Source: Rhizophagus sp. LPA8_4_AMF (lineage: Eukaryota > Glomeromycota > Glomeromycetes > Glomerales > Glomeraceae). From it: a stretch of 26,217 nucleotides of DNA. A model generated the notes under the pieces. The model was not told the origin of the DNA and ran no database searches. It saw nothing but the letters and a program-made list of their open reading frames with translations. This document shows, one piece after another, positions 8,953 to 19,393 of the stretch (positions within the stretch are counted from its first letter, which is position 1; each line of letters starts with the position of its first letter). The translations under genes and the position numbers were made by a program. The stretch lies in NCBI GenBank assembly GCA_021464525.1, contig JADRCO010000806.1, positions 1 through 26,217 of the forward strand. The letters are read 5' to 3'.

Positions 8953-10213
8953 GTATGTAAAATGTGATTCATATGAGCCAGTAAGACTATGGTTTTGTCA
9001 GAGTTAATTAAGAATTATATAGAATGTTAATTCTAGCCGAAAATACTTAAATGATTCATTTTTTAAATATAATAATTTGAAACATTTTACACAATACAAA
9101 AATGCAATGGAAAAAATGTATGATATTTTCACAAAACTATTTGATGGTCATATATTTCAATTCTTTTATTCTTTCATATTAATATACATTACATGATTAA
9201 ACTTCTCATTTCAAATATATTAATTTCAATCTTATTAAGGATTCAAGACTGTTTCTAAATTTAAGAATACAGAAATGAGAATTATCTTATAATATACTTA
9301 CTATATATTTGAAGACAATTTATATTCAAAGACAATTATTTTATGTTTAAATATCCATTTACACAGGTGATCATGATAAATTGGATTGGTTTTCCCTAGA
9401 GAAAATATAAGACATCCGATGTATCAAAAAATCTTTTAATACCGGATTTTATATGAAAATTAAGTTGGATTTACAGAAAGTAAAGCTATTTTAACTTTGA
9501 TTGAAAGATTAAAATAAAAAAATTGTATGAGATATTTGCAAAGAATCTTGGTATAAAATGATTGATTTAATTCTGGTCGAAATTAATCATTTCAACCGGA
9601 ATTAAGCATTTTTTTTAAAATTCGATAATATAAAGTTATGTTAAAAAAGAATACATTAATGAAAAAACTTGAATAAAATTTGGTATATGATAGATTTGGT
9701 TCCGGGAGAAAATTCTGAAATAACACCATATCAAAGATCTAATCACCTGTGTAATCAATCAAATGAAGTCAATTTTCATTTTAGCATTTTGACTTATATC
9801 AATTGATTCATCCTTTAATAATTTTTAAACTTACACAAATATGCTTAAATATTTAATTCTGGTCAAAATTAATTATTTCAACCGGAACATACACATAAAT
9901 TTATCAAATATAAATTGCTAAGCAAGATTGAAATATGTTTGGAGCATATTGAATTATTGAATAAAGCTCATGTTCAAACTCAGTTCAAACAATATTATCA
10001 TAATGAATTATATTTGAAATTTTGCAAAAATACTCTAAATCATCATTGTTTATATTATGATTTCCAAAAATTAGCTCCTTTCAAGTACTTCTTTTTCTAT
10101 AGAATATAGAAAAAAAATTTTCCTAATCATTTGTCATTATTCGTAATCATTTAGGTCATTTTAGCCATTTGATTTTGATTGGTTGAAATACTATCACATG
10201 ATTTAATCAAAAG
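8953..10213. other. Gene-free stretch with dispersed repeats
   Basis: A/T-rich sequence without a supported gene. It holds two near-identical 36-bp repeats (annotated separately). A 64-codon plus-strand frame at 9915-10109 includes LSKIEICLEHIELLNKAHVQ. It has some protein character but no recognisable domain and may be debris of a decayed gene. Confidence 0.4.
9565..9886. repeat. 36-bp direct repeats, 286 bp apart
   Basis: Copies at 9565-9600 and 9851-9886 match at 34 of 36 positions. Each begins ATTTAATTCTGGTC and ends ATTTCAACCGGA. Each copy is itself an imperfect dyad (TTCTGGT against ACCGGAA). They could be the two ends of a small decayed element or a repeated binding site. Confidence 0.8.
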
Positions 10214-10250
10214 TAATGTAGGCCAGATTTTATAGTACTGGCCAACATTA
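10214..10250. repeat. Hairpin core of a foldback-like repeat
   Basis: TAATGTAGGCCAG at 10214-10226 and CTGGCCAACATTA at 10238-10250 are reverse complements with one mismatch, around an 11-bp loop. The flanks for about 90 bp on either side carry many GTCATT/AATGAC words in opposing orientations, which suggests a larger, decayed foldback element upstream of the F-box gene. Confidence 0.65.
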
Positions 10251-10390
10251 ATCTCAAATGACTCATCATTTGTTTTTTGAGAAGTGGAATGACCCATTTG
10301 AATTATTTGTCACTTCAAGTCATTTTCCAAACATTGAAATAAACATAATACATATTTAAACAATAAAGCTGTGGGGTGTATTCACATATC

Positions 10391-10404
10391 GACTATAAAT
10401 AGTC
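10391..10404 (+). promoter_or_regulatory. TATA-like box of the F-box gene
   Basis: CTATAAATAG lies within the small dyad GACTATAAATAGTC, 84 bp before the ATG at 10488. It is a good eukaryotic TATA match in a suitable place. In such A/T-rich DNA, chance matches are common. Confidence 0.45.
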
Positions 10405-10487
10405 AACAAATTATGCAAATAAACTTCTCCTTTGAATAGAATTAAAAATAAACATTTCCAACACTTTCTCATATTTTCTTCACAAAC

Positions 10488-12128
10488 ATGGCATACTCAA
10501 AATTATTTTCAGGAAATTTACCTGAATTAACATGTGAAATTATACAGTATTTTAGGAATGATTTTTCGACATTGTATTCGTGTATTTTAGTCAACAGATT
10601 ATGGTGTCGCTTAGCAATTCCATTGCTGTGGGAAGATCCGTTTTCAATTTACGTCCAAAATTTTCAATTTATTGAAATTTACTTAAGTAATTTAAATGAG
10701 GATGATAAAACAAGATTTAATGAACATGTAACAATTAACTGTTCGAGTACATTATTCAATTATCCTAGTTTTATTAAACGTTTAAATACACATGAAGTTG
10801 TTTATGTTATTAATAATTGGCTCGCAGCTTTAATGGATGATGAACGTTTGGAGATGTTTTCAATAATAGTTTATGGATTATTATTTAAAATGTTTATTGA
10901 AAATGAAGGAAATTTACATTCTTTTGAAATCGAAGTACGTACATTTATTGAACATAATTGTTATTATATTACTAGAAAATTAACTTCACAATATCCAAAT
11001 TTTACTTGCAATATTAGAAATTTAATGTTTTATATAGATATGGGCATAAATATCACTTGTATAAGTATCTTAGATATCATTCATTTACTAGAATTTTTAT
11101 GTTCTAATTGTAATTCAATCTCATCATATTATATTGGAATTATTGGAATTTTTAAATTTGACGCGAATACACTCCTCACCTTAGTTGGAAAATGTTTAAC
11201 ACAAATGATTAATACACGACAGAATCTCAAAAAAATTTCATTTGGAAGCAATAGTTTTTTATACGATTCATTTTCCTTATTAAAAAATTCCAATATTTCA
11301 AATACTTTGAAAATAATTACATTCTATACAGTTGATTTTAAGGAAATTATTATTAATATTCAAGAAATATTCAATCAATTGAATGTTTTAGAAACTATAC
11401 ATATTATTTATTGTTATTCTTTAAATGATGATTTTGTTCAACAAATTATTAATGTTATTAGACCATTTAAATTAAAATCTTTGATCATGGACCAAAAATT
11501 TCAAGTTGAATCATTACAATTGTTAATACGAAAATTTGGTAGTGATTTAGAAAATTTTGGATTTGGAAACCATTATAATGTATCAACACAAAAAAAACTA
11601 CAATTATTCGAATCAATTATAAAATACTGCAGAAAAATTAAATATTTTTCAATAAGGGAATTTTATTATAATAATATTAATTTAGTACTTAAACTAATCG
11701 AAAATATTAAGCAAAATCTTAATTATCTTGATATAAAATTTGTTTTTGATGAAAGTTATTATGACGACTCATCAATTGTCATATTAAAAAATTTAGGACA
11801 AATTCTTCCTTCTAAATTAGAATTTTTAAAATTATGTCTTAACATTAAACCAAATGAATTGAAAATATTTTTAGAAAATTCTCAAAATACTTTTATTAAA
11901 AGGTTATTTATTCATAATATAGTGCAAGAGGAAGACGAAGATATTTTGCCTTATATAAAAGAATACATTATGAAAAAGAAAAGGGTTAAGTATTTAGCCA
12001 TAAAAATTAATTATCGAGATTTGGTTTCTTTGAAAGATGAAGTAAAAGAATTTAAACTATATAATATTAAAGTTCAAAAATATGATGAATCTTATTATAA
12101 TCAAGCTTATGATATTGTAAACAATTAA
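10488..12128 (+). CDS. F-box protein, Rhizophagus-type
   Basis: An intact single-exon gene of 546 residues. Residues about 11-52 form an F-box: LPELTCEIIQYFRNDFSTLY, then CILVNRLWCRLAIPLLWEDP, with the conserved Leu-Pro start, the VNRLW core and the LLWEDP end typical of the large Rhizophagus F-box family. F-box proteins bind Skp1 and bring substrates to SCF ubiquitin ligases. The rest (about 60-546) is Leu/Ile/Asn-rich with irregular repeats such as LKSLIMDQKFQVESLQLLIR and KLEFLKLCLNIKPNELKIFL. This suggests a degenerate leucine-rich-repeat solenoid for substrate recognition. The ATG is the first in frame, follows a TATA-like box, and directly precedes the F-box. AATAAA-like signals follow the stop. 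The substrate is unknown. Confidence 0.93.
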   Translation: MAYSKLFSGNLPELTCEIIQYFRNDFSTLYSCILVNRLWCRLAIPLLWEDPFSIYVQNFQFIEIYLSNLNEDDKTRFNEHVTINCSSTLFNYPSFIKRLNTHEVVYVINNWLAALMDDERLEMFSIIVYGLLFKMFIENEGNLHSFEIEVRTFIEHNCYYITRKLTSQYPNFTCNIRNLMFYIDMGINITCISILDIIHLLEFLCSNCNSISSYYIGIIGIFKFDANTLLTLVGKCLTQMINTRQNLKKISFGSNSFLYDSFSLLKNSNISNTLKIITFYTVDFKEIIINIQEIFNQLNVLETIHIIYCYSLNDDFVQQIINVIRPFKLKSLIMDQKFQVESLQLLIRKFGSDLENFGFGNHYNVSTQKKLQLFESIIKYCRKIKYFSIREFYYNNINLVLKLIENIKQNLNYLDIKFVFDESYYDDSSIVILKNLGQILPSKLEFLKLCLNIKPNELKIFLENSQNTFIKRLFIHNIVQEEDEDILPYIKEYIMKKKRVKYLAIKINYRDLVSLKDEVKEFKLYNIKVQKYDESYYNQAYDIVNN

Positions 12129-13933
12129 TTATTTGTGATATAATAAATTGGATGAAATAAAATGATGACTTGATATATCTATTTTAACACATTAATAAAA
12201 TTTCGACTTTTTTAAAAATCTTATATATTATATTTCAAGATAATTGATTTGTATGATTGTATAATTAATTCAATGAAATTTATTTAATTTGATTTTTGAA
12301 ATTGAAAAGTGTCCAGGGTTCACTGAATCTTTTTTTAGGCACATGAATAACTTTTCATATTGTGAGTTTTTGACACATTTTCTGTATATATTATATTTTT
12401 TGTAATGCAAAACAAAAGATGAAGTCTCTTATCTCTAAAATAACTACTATAATTATTAATGTAAATTTGAGAAAGGAAATTTTCAAAATGTAAATTTTTA
12501 TTCACAAAATTAATTATAAGTAGTGAATTATATGAACAATCACAAATTAAATTACATTACAAAATATTTCTTTTTATGATATGGTACAAAAAAAATTATT
12601 TTTCTCTGTTCTTTATGTGCAAAAAAAAAAAATATTTTGAAAATAATATAATTAAAAACAAATCTAAAAACCTTTCATCAGTTCCTTTGATAAATTTTTC
12701 CAACTATTATTTAATAAATGCCACTGTAGTAAAAAAAAAAAAAATATTTTGTAATTGTAAAGAAATCTAAAAAACACAATTAACATTTTTCAGGAATATT
12801 TTTTTTACCATAATTCACTAATTTCTATTCTGCTATAAAGCATAGAAAAAATTTTAAATAATGGCCATCGGTGTAAAACGCAAATAAATAAATGAAAGCA
12901 TGAAATCAAACTTATGATAACAAATTGATAACAAATTAGAACAATTGAATCGCAGACATTCAATATCTTTGATGAAAAAAAAAGCAACTATTCATACGAA
13001 TTTCATAATAATATCAAATACCGCCGGGTTTAAGCATGGTAGTTTTTTTTTCTTCTATGGCTACTTTTCAACTTTTTTCTTTTATATTCAAGACTTTCCT
13101 CCGTTAATGTATTGGACTTTTCGAATTGTTAGTATCAATGTGGGTTCAAAATATTTTAGTTTTTTCCATTTGGTACTCGAATTGATCACATCACGTGAGA
13201 ACAGTCTGTTATTTCTTAGCAATAAATACTCTTGATAACGATGAAAATTTATCAAATGTGCCAAATGTGAGTGGAGAAATATATGAAGCAGTTACGTGAT
13301 CGATAATTTGGCCTGAAATTATATTAATTCCAACTAAAATTAGGACCAATATAACTTTGCCAGCAAGTTCTTCGCTATTTATAGTATACTGAATTCTTGT
13401 TCTAAATCACGAGTTCTGTACGTCGATATACTGTAAATAGATTATACTCTAATGCATTTCCTTAAAGATCCAAAGGGAGGATTGGATGAAGTTTGAATAA
13501 CAATGGGTAATGGGAAAAAAATAGAATTGTTTGAAAAACTAATATGTATACTGTATAGTAGACCTACAAAAAAAGTGGATTATGGGTTCTTCGCCAAAAA
13601 TTAAAGCTATTTCATTGATACAAAAAGTTTTCTATTTGTAATACAAGCATAAAATATTTATTTGAGATGTTTTTTGCGACAGATATTATGATTAACGTGA
13701 TGTATTTAGATATACTAATTTTCATTTTTTGTACATCGGGAATTCATGGCATATGTAAAATTAAATTCGTGGGATATCGATATGTCTAACTAAGAAGAAA
13801 GGAAAAAAGATTAAAAAATTAAAAGTTTTGGTTAAGATTCTGCCAAAAGAAAAGAGGAGAAAGAAAATTGAAGGCTTCAGCCGGATCCAACCAAAAAAAA
13901 AAAAATATGTTTACAAGATTATAATTGATCGTC
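12129..13933. other. Gene-free stretch downstream of F-box gene
   Basis: Begins with the 3' flank of the F-box gene (GAAATAAAATG near 12153 as a possible polyadenylation signal). The frames at 12576-12770 and 12945-13235 are Lys/Phe/Ser-rich by-products of A and T runs. The part from 13240 to 13560 is less biased (CAAAGGGAGGATTGGATG near 13472) but shows no family I know. Confidence 0.45.
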
Positions 13934-13970
13934 ATAATTCTGGCCAAGTTATGATTCTGGCCAGAATTAT
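13934..13970. repeat. Perfect hairpin, 13-bp arms
   Basis: ATAATTCTGGCCA at 13934-13946 and TGGCCAGAATTAT at 13958-13970 are exact reverse complements with an 11-bp loop. Related words occur at 9569, 9855 and 14681 (CATAATTCCGGCC). The unit therefore seems to be a dispersed repeat; two copies flank the kinase relic at 14165-14640. Confidence 0.75.
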
Positions 13971-14022
13971 AAATTATGCCATTACGTAAAACGGTAAAAG
14001 AAAAAAATTTTTTATAATTATC

Positions 14023-14076
14023 ATCCGGATAAAACCGGATATCCGGGAAAAAAAATATCCGGGTTCATCCAGTCAC
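14023..14076. repeat. ATCCGG-rich cluster
   Basis: ATCCGG or its complement occurs five times within about 55 bp, including the perfect 12-bp palindrome CCGGATATCCGG, separated by an A run. This is a compact GC-bearing cluster just upstream of a kinase relic. It may be an old promoter element or repeat end. Confidence 0.6.
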
Positions 14077-14164
14077 GAATCGAAACACTATTCATTGCAC
14101 CAGTGCACCACTTATTTGTTTAACCGTCTATGGAAACTTTTAATTTTTTTTTTTTTTTACAAAA

Positions 14165-14632
14165 ATGTCTAATATTCGATACGAGCAGCATTTACATCAA
14201 TCGATTATAACATTTACAATGGCTTTAATAAACAATATGAATTTAAAGCAATAAGATTAAATAATAAAGATTATAACCGAAATAAAATTCTTTATAATGA
14301 AGGAACAAGAAGAATTTGTGAAAATTGTAACCAGAAATGTTTAGCTAAATTATATTGTGAATATTGTGTTCGAAATTATTTAAAAGCAACTTCTCAGATT
14401 GGACATCTGGAAATATAATATTGATAATTTAATAAAAAATTGTCAAATGGAGACAATTAACCCAGATACAATAATTGAATGGATCTCATATAATAATTTA
14501 CAAAATATTAAAAACCTAACAAAAGGTGGTTCTCTAAGATTTATACAGCAGATTGGAATGATGGAAGATATGAAGAATGGAAGGTCAGGTTTGAGTTTCA
14601 AAAAATCATGTAGGTCTTTCCTTTTGTGATAA
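14165..14632 (+). pseudogene. Kinase amino-terminal relic with Cys motif
   Basis: Starts with MSNIR at 14165. An early deletion or frameshift follows, and the sequence then continues in frame as IDYNIYNGFNKQYEFKAIR. Next comes the Cys motif CENCNQKCLAKLYCEYC, a CxxC-CxxC pattern likely to bind zinc, which precedes the kinase domain in this Rhizophagus family. A second shift leads to NIDNLIKNCQMETINPDTII and EWISYNNLQNIKNLTKGG, the last being the start of the glycine-rich loop. After a third shift come KIYTADWNDGRYEEWKVRFE and a stop. The catalytic half of the kinase is missing. At least three frameshifts make this a pseudogene. Confidence 0.85.
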
Positions 14633-14640
14633 TTCCTACC

Positions 14641-15303
14641 GAAATATTATTACCTTTTTTTAGATACTGGCTGAGGTTATCATAATTCCGGCCCTGAAAA
14701 ATGCGTATAGCTTAATAGTAAAATTTTTTTTGCCGCACCTTACTCCTGTATGTATATTTCTGGGTCCTATTGTAAGATGGTTTGATGAAACTTTTACGCA
14801 TAGAACTATCAATGTGTATTGTTTCGTATCAAATAACGAACAAGAATTTCTATAAAGTTTAAATTGTCATTATTTAAAAAATAGTTTTTAAATACAAATG
14901 TTACGTATTATAAATATATGAAACTCATCAAAAATTTGATAAATATTATTTATGATTTGGTTTGCTTTTTTTTAATTAACAAAAAATAATTAGGTTATTT
15001 ATAGTTTCTCATGAGAGCTAAAGAAAGGTTCAAAATAATAATACGGATAAAACTTATTTTATTGCATGATATAATATAAATAAATAAATTATTTAAATTA
15101 CAAACTAAGAATCTTGAAAGATATCTTATCTTACTACTCCAATCTTATGTTTAAATAATTTATAATAAGAAAAACTTCAGTTGTAGTAGTGTTTGTAAAA
15201 TACATCTGTATTTAAATATTAAATATATTATTAAAAAATAATTTAGTTAATAATTATTTAAAAATAAATAACATTTCAACACTAATATAAAAAAAATTCT
15301 TAC
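14641..15303. other. Gene-free stretch
   Basis: No coding signal seen. It begins with a CATAATTCCGGCC word related to the hairpin at 13934. It ends at the last visible tail exon of the minus-strand kinase pseudogene. Confidence 0.4.
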
Positions 15304-16667
15304 TATCAGGAATTTCCAATTCATCTTGTTCTTCTAAATTACCATCAATATCAATATTCTTTCTTAGTTGTTGCATTATTTCTTATAATAATTATTTTGA
15401 ACATCTGAAGATATTAAACAATAAATTTAATAACATTAATAAATAATTTGTGATAATTAATTGTATACTTTAATTAGGTTATCTTACCAGTTTTTAAGTT
15501 CATTAAAAACTTGGGATAAATTTTTACTATTATCTAGACAATAAATTATTATTAATATTACTCTCCTAATAAATAAATGAATTAATGAAATTGAAACTAC
15601 CTTTATTAATTAAATATCATTCTCTTGGATTAACTGATTTACCAAAATCATCAATTAAAAACATCAAAATCAAATAGTTAATATTTAATAACACTTACTG
15701 TTATCAGGAATGCAAAAGATATAAGTTTTACTATAAAATTCTAAAAGTTCAAAAATAATAATTAATTATCTGGATTATTTATAGATAGGAAATTTAAAAT
15801 AATTTTTAACCTTCTAGTTCTTCTATTATTTTAGTTAAAAATAATGTTATTTATCCATACATTAATACTCTTTAATAATTAATTAACCAAAAATTAAATA
15901 ACTAGTATATTACCTTCCGATGCATTTCTTGGTTCAGGAAGATTTTCAAATTGAAGACGCCTACTTGTACTAGATATACTGCTATTGTTTTCACATCTAA
16001 ATTATTATTTTTTTCTATTTGATTATTTGATCTACTTTGATAAATAAATTGATTACACATATTTTTTCCCAAAACGTACTAATATCTCTTTGACGGATCA
16101 GCATCCCAGCATTGTTTATTAACTCTTTATGTTCTAAAAGAGTTCCTGTTACAATTTTTGGTCTTATCTCATTAACAATATTCATAGAAAGGTCATAATT
16201 ATGTTCATAATTAATAAATGGTGGTTGTCCGGAAGAAATTTCCAACATAAGCATAGCAATACTATAAACATCAGATATAAAAGTCTATTCGTCTCCAATA
16301 ATAACCTCGGGTGCTATATAAGGAAGATTTCCATATATACTTTTTAATGGTTTATCTGCAGGTCCACAAAATCCAAGATCACTAATATAAAATTTGAAAT
16401 TATTAACATATAATATATTTCCAGAATGCAAATCTCCATGAATTGCATTCTCTTATGAATTCGTAAAAGTGCTAGAACTATATCAGAAACAATTTGAATC
16501 CTTTCTTTCCATACATGTTGATTATAATTTTGTAATAAATATTTCCTTAAATCTATATCTGTCCTATTCACTACAAGCACATAATTTCCATTTGATGGAG
16601 CTTGTGCTAATCCATAACATTGAATAACTTCTTCCCATCTATTGCTTATAGTTAAATGGGATTTAGC
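15304..16667 (-). pseudogene. Protein kinase pseudogene with multi-exon tail
   Basis: The minus strand from 16667 reads AKSHLTISNRWEEVIQCYGL, then the kinase core. It has DIDLRKYLLQNYNQHVWKER, the catalytic loop HGDLHSGNIL, ISDLGFCGPADKP (DLG in place of DFG), GNLPYIAPEVI, and VYSIAMLMLEISSGQPPF. This is the expanded Tyr-kinase-like family of Rhizophagus. The start at 16667 follows an acceptor (TTCGTAG), so earlier exons are expected. Breaks include a one-base loss just before the catalytic loop (about 16455), an in-frame stop near 16286 and compensating shifts near 16100. Family-type tail exons follow: LQFENLPEPRNASE (donor GTAATA at 15913), KTYIFCIPDN (15699-15730), DDFGKSVNPRE (about 15625-15660) and NLEEQDELEIPD (from 15304). 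The intron-exon layout persists, so decay looks recent. Confidence 0.85.
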
Positions 16668-16721
16668 CTACGAAATGAAATTTATTATTATTTTTTTTAG
16701 GTAAAAGGTTTAGTTATTTAC

Positions 16722-16825
16722 TTTTTTAAAATTTCTAGATTACAAACAACATTTTTTAATTCTTTTGGCTGTTCTGAGGAAGAGTTATTATAGATATTTT
16801 TAGAAACTTGTAACATTCTTAAACT
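16722..16825 (-). pseudogene. Exon-like fragment, RMLQVSKNIYNN type
   Basis: On the minus strand this reads SLRMLQVSKNIYNNSSSEQ then PKELKNVVCNLEILK. It is bounded by a possible acceptor (TTTTTATTAG) and a donor (GTAAAT from 16721). A 54-bp intron-like gap separates it from the kinase exon starting at 16667. Its leading part is duplicated at 8892-8952. I do not recognise the parent family. It sits between the sacsin-like fragment and the kinase pseudogene, all on one strand. Confidence 0.5.
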
Positions 16826-16828
16826 AAT
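16768..16828. repeat. 61-bp dispersed repeat, copy 2
   Basis: Matches 8892-8952 at 58 of 61 positions in the same orientation, about 7.9 kb away. The differences are AG/GA near GAGGA and one T/A near the right end. Confidence 0.85.
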
Positions 16829-16845
16829 AAAAAATTTTTTAAACC

Positions 16846-17066
16846 AGAATTCTGCATCAACTCTCGAAATACTACTAACTCGGAAGGGTATGTTATAACA
16901 AAAACGTTTTCTTAAAAAATGAAGGAAAAAAAAAATTTATTATATTATTGACTTTCAAAGAAACTTACCTAGCCAAAATCTTATCAATCAAAAGTCGTTG
17001 ATTGATTTCGACTCGTTCCTCATTTGCATTAGCCCTAACTTTGTTTCTAAGATTGTTCAAGGACAT
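16846..17066 (-). pseudogene. Sacsin-like ATPase amino-terminal fragment
   Basis: The ATG at 17064-17066 begins MSLNNLRNKVRANANEE, followed by RVEINQRLLIDKILAR, a donor GTAAGT and a 76-bp intron. It then reads YPSELVVFRELMQNS. This is the start of the sacsin/HSP90-type (GHKL) ATP-binding domain proteins that are multicopy in Rhizophagus, where RELMQNSDDA carries the ATP-binding Asn and Asp. Here the match stops immediately before the DDA, so the ATP site is incomplete. The intron appears to end in AC where AG is expected. Both points mark it as dead. Further 3' on the same strand come the RMLQVSKNIYNN fragment and the kinase pseudogene. Confidence 0.8.
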
Positions 17067-17092
17067 TTTGAAATATTTTGAATTAGAACAAA

Positions 17093-17800
17093 ATGTGGGA
17101 AAAAAAGCTTTTTTCAATCTCATATAGAAGTGATGAACGTGATGACAAAGAAAAACCGGTTATCACTTGTTTTAATGAATATCGAAATCGGTTAATTATT
17201 GTGACACAGGATTCAAAATTAACGAAAATTATTTTAAATTGAAATTCATCAATAATTCAAGTTGCAGGTGTGATATAATAATATTTTTTACGAAATCATT
17301 GTCCTGGCAAAGGAAAAAGATGATGACATATATTACTGAAGAGTTATATGCTGATGATGCCTCGCAATTTGGGCTTAATTAATATTGCACAAAAGGGAAA
17401 TATTAAAATTAAAAGATTTTAACAAAAACGGTTGAATCTCTTCTTACTTTTGTGAAATAAATAAAATTATTTTTTAAAATTCCAATTTTCCTAGACATAT
17501 GTATTTGTGTGGTGCATAAGGCACAAATGCCAACTCGTAATATCAGATCAAGAATATGAAATCACCTTTAATTTTTGTCAGATAATGATGAAATAAACTT
17601 TTGATGAGTTTGAACAAGAGAGATTTACATCAGAAAATTTTAATGAAATACTTAACAAAAGGTGCTCGTATTCATTTTTCTTTTCGACCCAAACAACTGA
17701 ACAAGCAATTATGAAGTTATTTTTATATAATATCAAAACAACATTTGAAAATAACATGAATTATTATCTTTTAATATTTGTTACAAACCTAGATTTTATT
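17093..17800 (+). pseudogene. Decayed coding fragments beside transposon
   Basis: Starting at the ATG on 17093 a 49-codon frame reads MWEKKLFSISYRSDERDD then KEKPVITCFNEYRNRLIIV. After the stop at 17240-17242 it continues with NSSIIQVAGV in the same frame. A second segment (about 17495-17800) reads IRHKCQLVISDQEYEITFNF and, after one stop, FDEFEQERFTSENFNEILNK. The amino-acid make-up is convincingly protein-like, but I do not recognise the family. The segment runs up to the TA where the transposon begins, so the transposon may have landed in, or next to, an already broken gene. No matching continuation is obvious beyond 21203. Confidence 0.4.
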
Positions 17801-17801
17801 A

Positions 17802-17823
17802 TCGCTCTTTTCAAATTAGTGCG
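17802..17823 (+). repeat. Left terminal inverted repeat
   Basis: Begins TCGCTC and continues TTTTCAAATTAGTGCG. It differs from the right end only at positions 5 and 6. It is preceded by TA at 17800-17801. Confidence 0.9.
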
Positions 17824-17845
17824 CCCATCCTGATTGTGTAACCAC

Positions 17846-17877
17846 GTGAAAATCTAATTAGATTTCCCGATTTTCAC
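17846..17877. repeat. Left subterminal dyad of the transposon
   Basis: GTGAAAATC at 17846-17854 is the exact reverse complement of GATTTTCAC at 17869-17877. Similar words occur near the right end. In Tc1 elements, subterminal repeats can be extra transposase-binding sites, so this is a candidate site. Confidence 0.7.
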
Positions 17878-18080
17878 CATATTACCGATGAACTCTTCTA
17901 ATAAAACTTTTTACCATCTCTAATTTCTAACAATCATTTAATGATTTCACAAAGTATTTACAGTAAAATACGCGTCTACTGAGTTTCAACGTATAATACT
18001 TACCAAGTAAGAACTGATTTTCAAACTATAAAGTTATTTTTTTTTGAAGATTTCTTATATTTTTTTTTATTGTAGTTATT

Positions 18081-19275
18081 ATGGCTAAAACTTTAGCTGA
18101 GGATCTCAAATGGCGTATTATACTTTTATACAATGATGGATATTCAAAAAAACAGATAGCTAATCTACTTTATATTGGAGAAACATTAGTTAAGAAAGTT
18201 ATTCATATATATGCAAAGTGGGGTTGTGTAGTAAATCCATGGAAACTTATACCAGGAAGAAAAAAAGTTTTTAGTAGAAGTGACATGAATGTAAGTATAA
18301 TTTAAATTGTAAATTGGACTAAATACTTTGTTTGTAGTCAAATTTATGTTATAATTTATGAGTATTAGGCGTTGCGTGAAATTGTTCATGAGCATGTGGA
18401 TTATTTTCTTGATGAATATATCGAGGAAATGTATATACGAACTGGAAAACGCGTTTCTGTTTCAACTCTATGGAGATCATTGGCTTATTGTGGTATTACG
18501 CGTAAAAAGGTATAGTATTATAAGCTAACAATATAATTTTTTAGTTTTATTTTAAAATCAACAAGATAATATTAACTAATTCAATTTATTATTATATAGT
18601 TACATAAAGCTGCTTCAGAAAGAAATGAGTTGCTAAGGAGTGCATTTATTGCATCTATAGGTCGCTATAGAATTGATCAATTGGTATTTATGGATGAATC
18701 ATCAAAAGATGAACGTACTCCAACACGTTTTTATGGTTATTCTGAAATCAATTCAAAAGCAATAAAAAAAGTGGTTTTTATTCGAGGGAAAAGGTATACT
18801 CTTTTACCTGCATTAACGAAAAAAGGTATAATTGCTATAGATATTATAGAGGGCAGTTGTACAAAACAAAGGTTTAAGGAATTTGTAGTATCTCAAGTAG
18901 TATGTATACTATTATTATTTAACAACAAATTACACAAATTAATTATTAATTATTTTTATTAATTTATAGTTACCTCAAATGAATCCATTTCCATCTGCAA
19001 ATAGTGTTTTAGTTCTTGACAATGCTAAAATACATCACGATCAAGAACTTATTGATTATTTGGATGCATTTGGAGTAAAAGTTGAATTTTTGCCTCCTTA
19101 TTCACCGGATTTAAATCCTATTGAAACTGCTTTTTCCACAATCAAACAATTTTTACGAAGAAATAGATACTTTGTAGATACTAGTTATAATCCTATTTAT
19201 CCTTTACTTGTAGCTTGCTCTCAAATTACTCCTCAAATGGCAGAAGGTTACTTTAGAGGATCGGGATACTTTTAA
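18081..19275 (+). CDS. Tc1-type transposase, DD34E, 4 exons
   Basis: Exons are 18081-18290, 18369-18509, 18600-18899 and 18970-19275, all phase 0, giving 318 residues. Donors are GTAAGT, GTATAG and GTATGT; acceptors are ATTAG, ATATAG and TTATAG. Residues 1-70 carry a helix-turn-helix (WRIILLYNDGYSKKQIANLL). Residues 71-117 form a second DNA-binding helical part ending RVSVSTLWRSLAYCGITRKK. The catalytic triad is Asp149 (VFMDES), Asp234 (VLVLDNAKIHH) and Glu269 (PYSPDLNPIE), with 34 residues between the last two, the Tc1 spacing. The enzyme would cut at the terminal repeats and insert at TA. The length is near the usual 340. A 5'-leader intron (GTAAGA at 18007 to TTGTAG at 18075) is possible. 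Nothing appears broken. Confidence 0.9.
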
Positions 19276-19393
19276 AATCATAAAAATATTAAATTTTATA
19301 TTATTGAATAAAATAAAAATTTTATAACCAAAATTCAATTTATTAACGCGAAATATGTAAATTTATACATTTTATAATAGTAAAATAATACAA
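19276..19393. terminator. Shared 3' region of the two transposon genes
   Basis: Only 118 bp separate the stop codons of the two convergent genes. The gap is A/T-rich and contains AATAAA-like words on the plus strand (TGAATAAAATAAAAAT near 19305) and TTATTA-type complements for the other strand. The two transcripts probably overlap at their 3' ends. Confidence 0.5.

Noticed and set aside
12945-13235. 96-codon plus-strand frame
   Set aside because: Dominated by translation of A and T runs (Lys and Phe repeats). No family resemblance.
18186-18395. 69-codon minus-strand frame overlapping transposase exons 1 and 2
   Set aside because: Antisense shadow of the transposase exons and their intron.
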